From the NCBI GenBank assembly GCA_964470515.1, contig CAYYDD010000023.1:1-23008 (forward strand): a stretch of DNA of 23,008 nt. The letters run 5' to 3'. The position numbers were made by a program, and so were the translations under genes. Shown here piece by piece: positions 22,503 through 23,008 of this stretch (positions are counted from its first letter, which is position 1; each line of letters begins with the position of its first letter). The notes under the pieces are model-generated. The model saw only the letters and a program-made list of their open reading frames with translations, searched no databases and was not told the origin of the DNA. Source of the DNA: RGIG3009 sp964470515 (lineage in GTDB: Bacteria > Bacillota > Clostridia > Oscillospirales > Acutalibacteraceae).

Positions 22503-22648
22503 TGACAGTCGGCTGCATATTCTGCATACGCCCAGCAGGTACCCGACAGGCAGCCGTGTGTACCGCTTCGGCGGTCGCCCCTTTCACATACGCACTGCCT
22601 GTGCTTATCCGTATGCTACTGATGTTGACCGCACCTCTATCTGCGATT
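22503..22648 (-). ncRNA. Lysine riboswitch (L box) aptamer
   Basis: On the minus strand the conserved core of the lysine riboswitch appears in order. AGATAGAGGTGCGG comes first, then AGTA, then TGTGAAAGGGG with GCCGAAGC, TACCTGCTGGG and GACTGTCA. P1 pairs GATAG (22637-22641) with CTGTC (22504-22508). The loop of P2 contains ACAGGCAG and the loop of P3 contains its exact complement CTGCCTGT, the known kissing-loop contact. It lies in the long leader of the NhaC-family gene and should turn that gene off when lysine is plentiful. Confidence 0.95.
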
Positions 22649-22665
22649 CTTATTCAATTTTCTTT

Positions 22666-22694
22666 ACCATACCACACTGTTCGACATTTGTCAA
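22666..22694 (-). promoter_or_regulatory. Predicted promoter of the riboswitch/transporter transcript
   Basis: On the minus strand TTGACA (22689-22694), 17 bp, TATGGT (22666-22671). The start near 22659 gives a leader of about 275 nt that holds the riboswitch. Together with the next three entries it accounts for most of the 499-bp gene-free stretch 22386-22884. Confidence 0.75.
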
Positions 22695-22749
22695 CCGTTT
22701 TCTTATCGCAGGAACAGCTTGACAAAATCCTGTAAACGTATATAGACGG

Positions 22750-22778
22750 TTGATTATTAAAGCAAATGGTGTTATAAT
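22750..22778 (+). promoter_or_regulatory. Candidate promoter of the restriction-type gene
   Basis: TTGATT (22750-22755), 17 bp, TATAAT (22773-22778). A second TATAAT at 22841-22846 has no convincing -35. Either could drive the gene at 22885. Confidence 0.55.
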
Positions 22779-22780
22779 AA

Positions 22781-22831
22781 CCCTCAAAGGCTTTGCCTTT
22801 GAGGGCTTCGCCCAAACAACGCTTCGCGTTG
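22781..22831. repeat. Cluster of three short hairpins upstream of the putative hsdS
   Basis: CCCTCAAAGGC-TTT-GCCTTTGAGGG (22781-22805) shares its right end with GGGC-TTC-GCCC (22803-22813). CAACGC-TTC-GCGTTG (22817-22831) follows. All are perfect stems with 3-nt loops, and two share the loop TTC. There is no T-tract after the first two. They would lie in the 5' leader if the 22750 promoter is used. They may be a palindromic repeat element, a structured leader or a recombination boundary. Confidence 0.6.
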
Positions 22832-22884
22832 CGGTTACGGTATAATTTTTTAGTTAGAATACAGAGAAAGGTGGATGCAACATA

Positions 22885-23008
22885 ATGATAGTCAAGAAAA
22901 GCACGTCCGCCTTATCACCGGAAAAACGGCTGAAAAATGCTCTCGTCCCGGCTGATGAACAGCCGTATGAAGTGCCGGAGAATTGGTGTTGGGTATATGG
23001 CAAAACCA
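22885..23008 (+). CDS. Probable type I restriction specificity subunit (HsdS), 5' part only
   Basis: The 41 visible codons begin MIVKKSTSALSPEKRLKNAL and continue VPADEQPYEVPENWCWVYGKT. The (E)QPYEVPENW(C/V)WV phrase is typical of HsdS proteins at the start of a target-recognition domain. HsdS directs the HsdM/HsdR methylase-nuclease to its DNA site. AGGTGG lies 10 nt before the ATG. The frame is open to the end of the window. Another restriction or methylase protein with this segment is possible, and no hsdM or hsdR is visible. Codon use is somewhat more AT-rich than in the core genes. Confidence 0.7.
   Translation, partial: MIVKKSTSALSPEKRLKNALVPADEQPYEVPENWCWVYGKT

Noticed and set aside
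22261..22735. Plus-strand open frames over the transporter leader
   Set aside because: The region is a lysine riboswitch and promoter on the opposite strand. The frames have no SD and code for no family.
22841..22846. Second TATAAT upstream of the HsdS-like gene as a full promoter
   Set aside because: There is no acceptable -35 at 16-18 bp; the spacing region is occupied by a hairpin.
1..23008. CRISPR array, rRNA, insertion sequence or prophage genes
   Set aside because: No regularly spaced repeats, no rRNA-like or transposase/integrase-like sequence was seen on either strand.

Overview
The window looks like a chromosomal segment of a Gram-positive anaerobe of class Clostridia, most likely an Oscillospirales/Ruminococcaceae-type gut bacterium. 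This is inferred from gene content and order (ylxM-ffh-rpsP-khpA-rimM-trmD, pyruvate phosphate dikinase, a His15/Ser46 HPr, a VTC/DUF4956 pair, an MBOAT/SGNH pair with a Thr-rich lipoprotein), fairly GC-rich coding DNA, strong GGAGG ribosome binding sites and AT-rich sigma-A promoters. No 16S or other phylogenetic marker is present, so the assignment is only to that level.

Layout. 1-272 is AT-rich with a leftward terminator, a leftward promoter for a gene outside the window, and a possible gene remnant. 273-2903 (-) is ppdK. Divergent from it, 3181-7353 (+) holds an OmpR-type response regulator and histidine kinase, a VTC-domain protein, a DUF4956 membrane protein and an AraC-type regulator, closed by a strong terminator. 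7447-8520 (+) is an unrecognised protein. A leftward block follows: lipoprotein and NAD(P)H-hydrate dehydratase (8556-9915), a small membrane protein (9965-10480), uvrC (10524-12368) and ptsH/HPr (12567-12830). The classic leftward SRP/ribosome-maturation operon is 13025-16675, with a full-consensus promoter. An Asp/Glu racemase (16803-17507, -) is divergent from an MBOAT acyltransferase and an SGNH lipoprotein (17683-19944, +). A Cu/Zn-SOD-like gene comes next (20007-20489, +). A long NhaC-family transporter (20598-22385, -) lies behind a lysine riboswitch. The last 124 bases start a gene that looks like a type I restriction specificity subunit (hsdS).

Most notable points. (1) The response-regulator promoter and the VTC promoter carry the same element: hexamers resembling TTTARG repeated at an 11-bp period, placed identically upstream of an extended -10 TTGCTAT. 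This predicts that the two-component system controls itself and the VTC/DUF4956/AraC unit. The element resembles the streptococcal CiaR box. (2) The NhaC-family gene has a textbook lysine riboswitch, including an 8-base loop-loop complementarity, so it is probably a lysine transporter. (3) The Shine-Dalgarno sequence of the SOD-like gene lies inside the 3' arm of an intrinsic terminator, with the U-tract filling the SD-to-AUG spacer. (4) The edge of the putative restriction locus is marked by a cluster of three nested or adjacent short hairpins.
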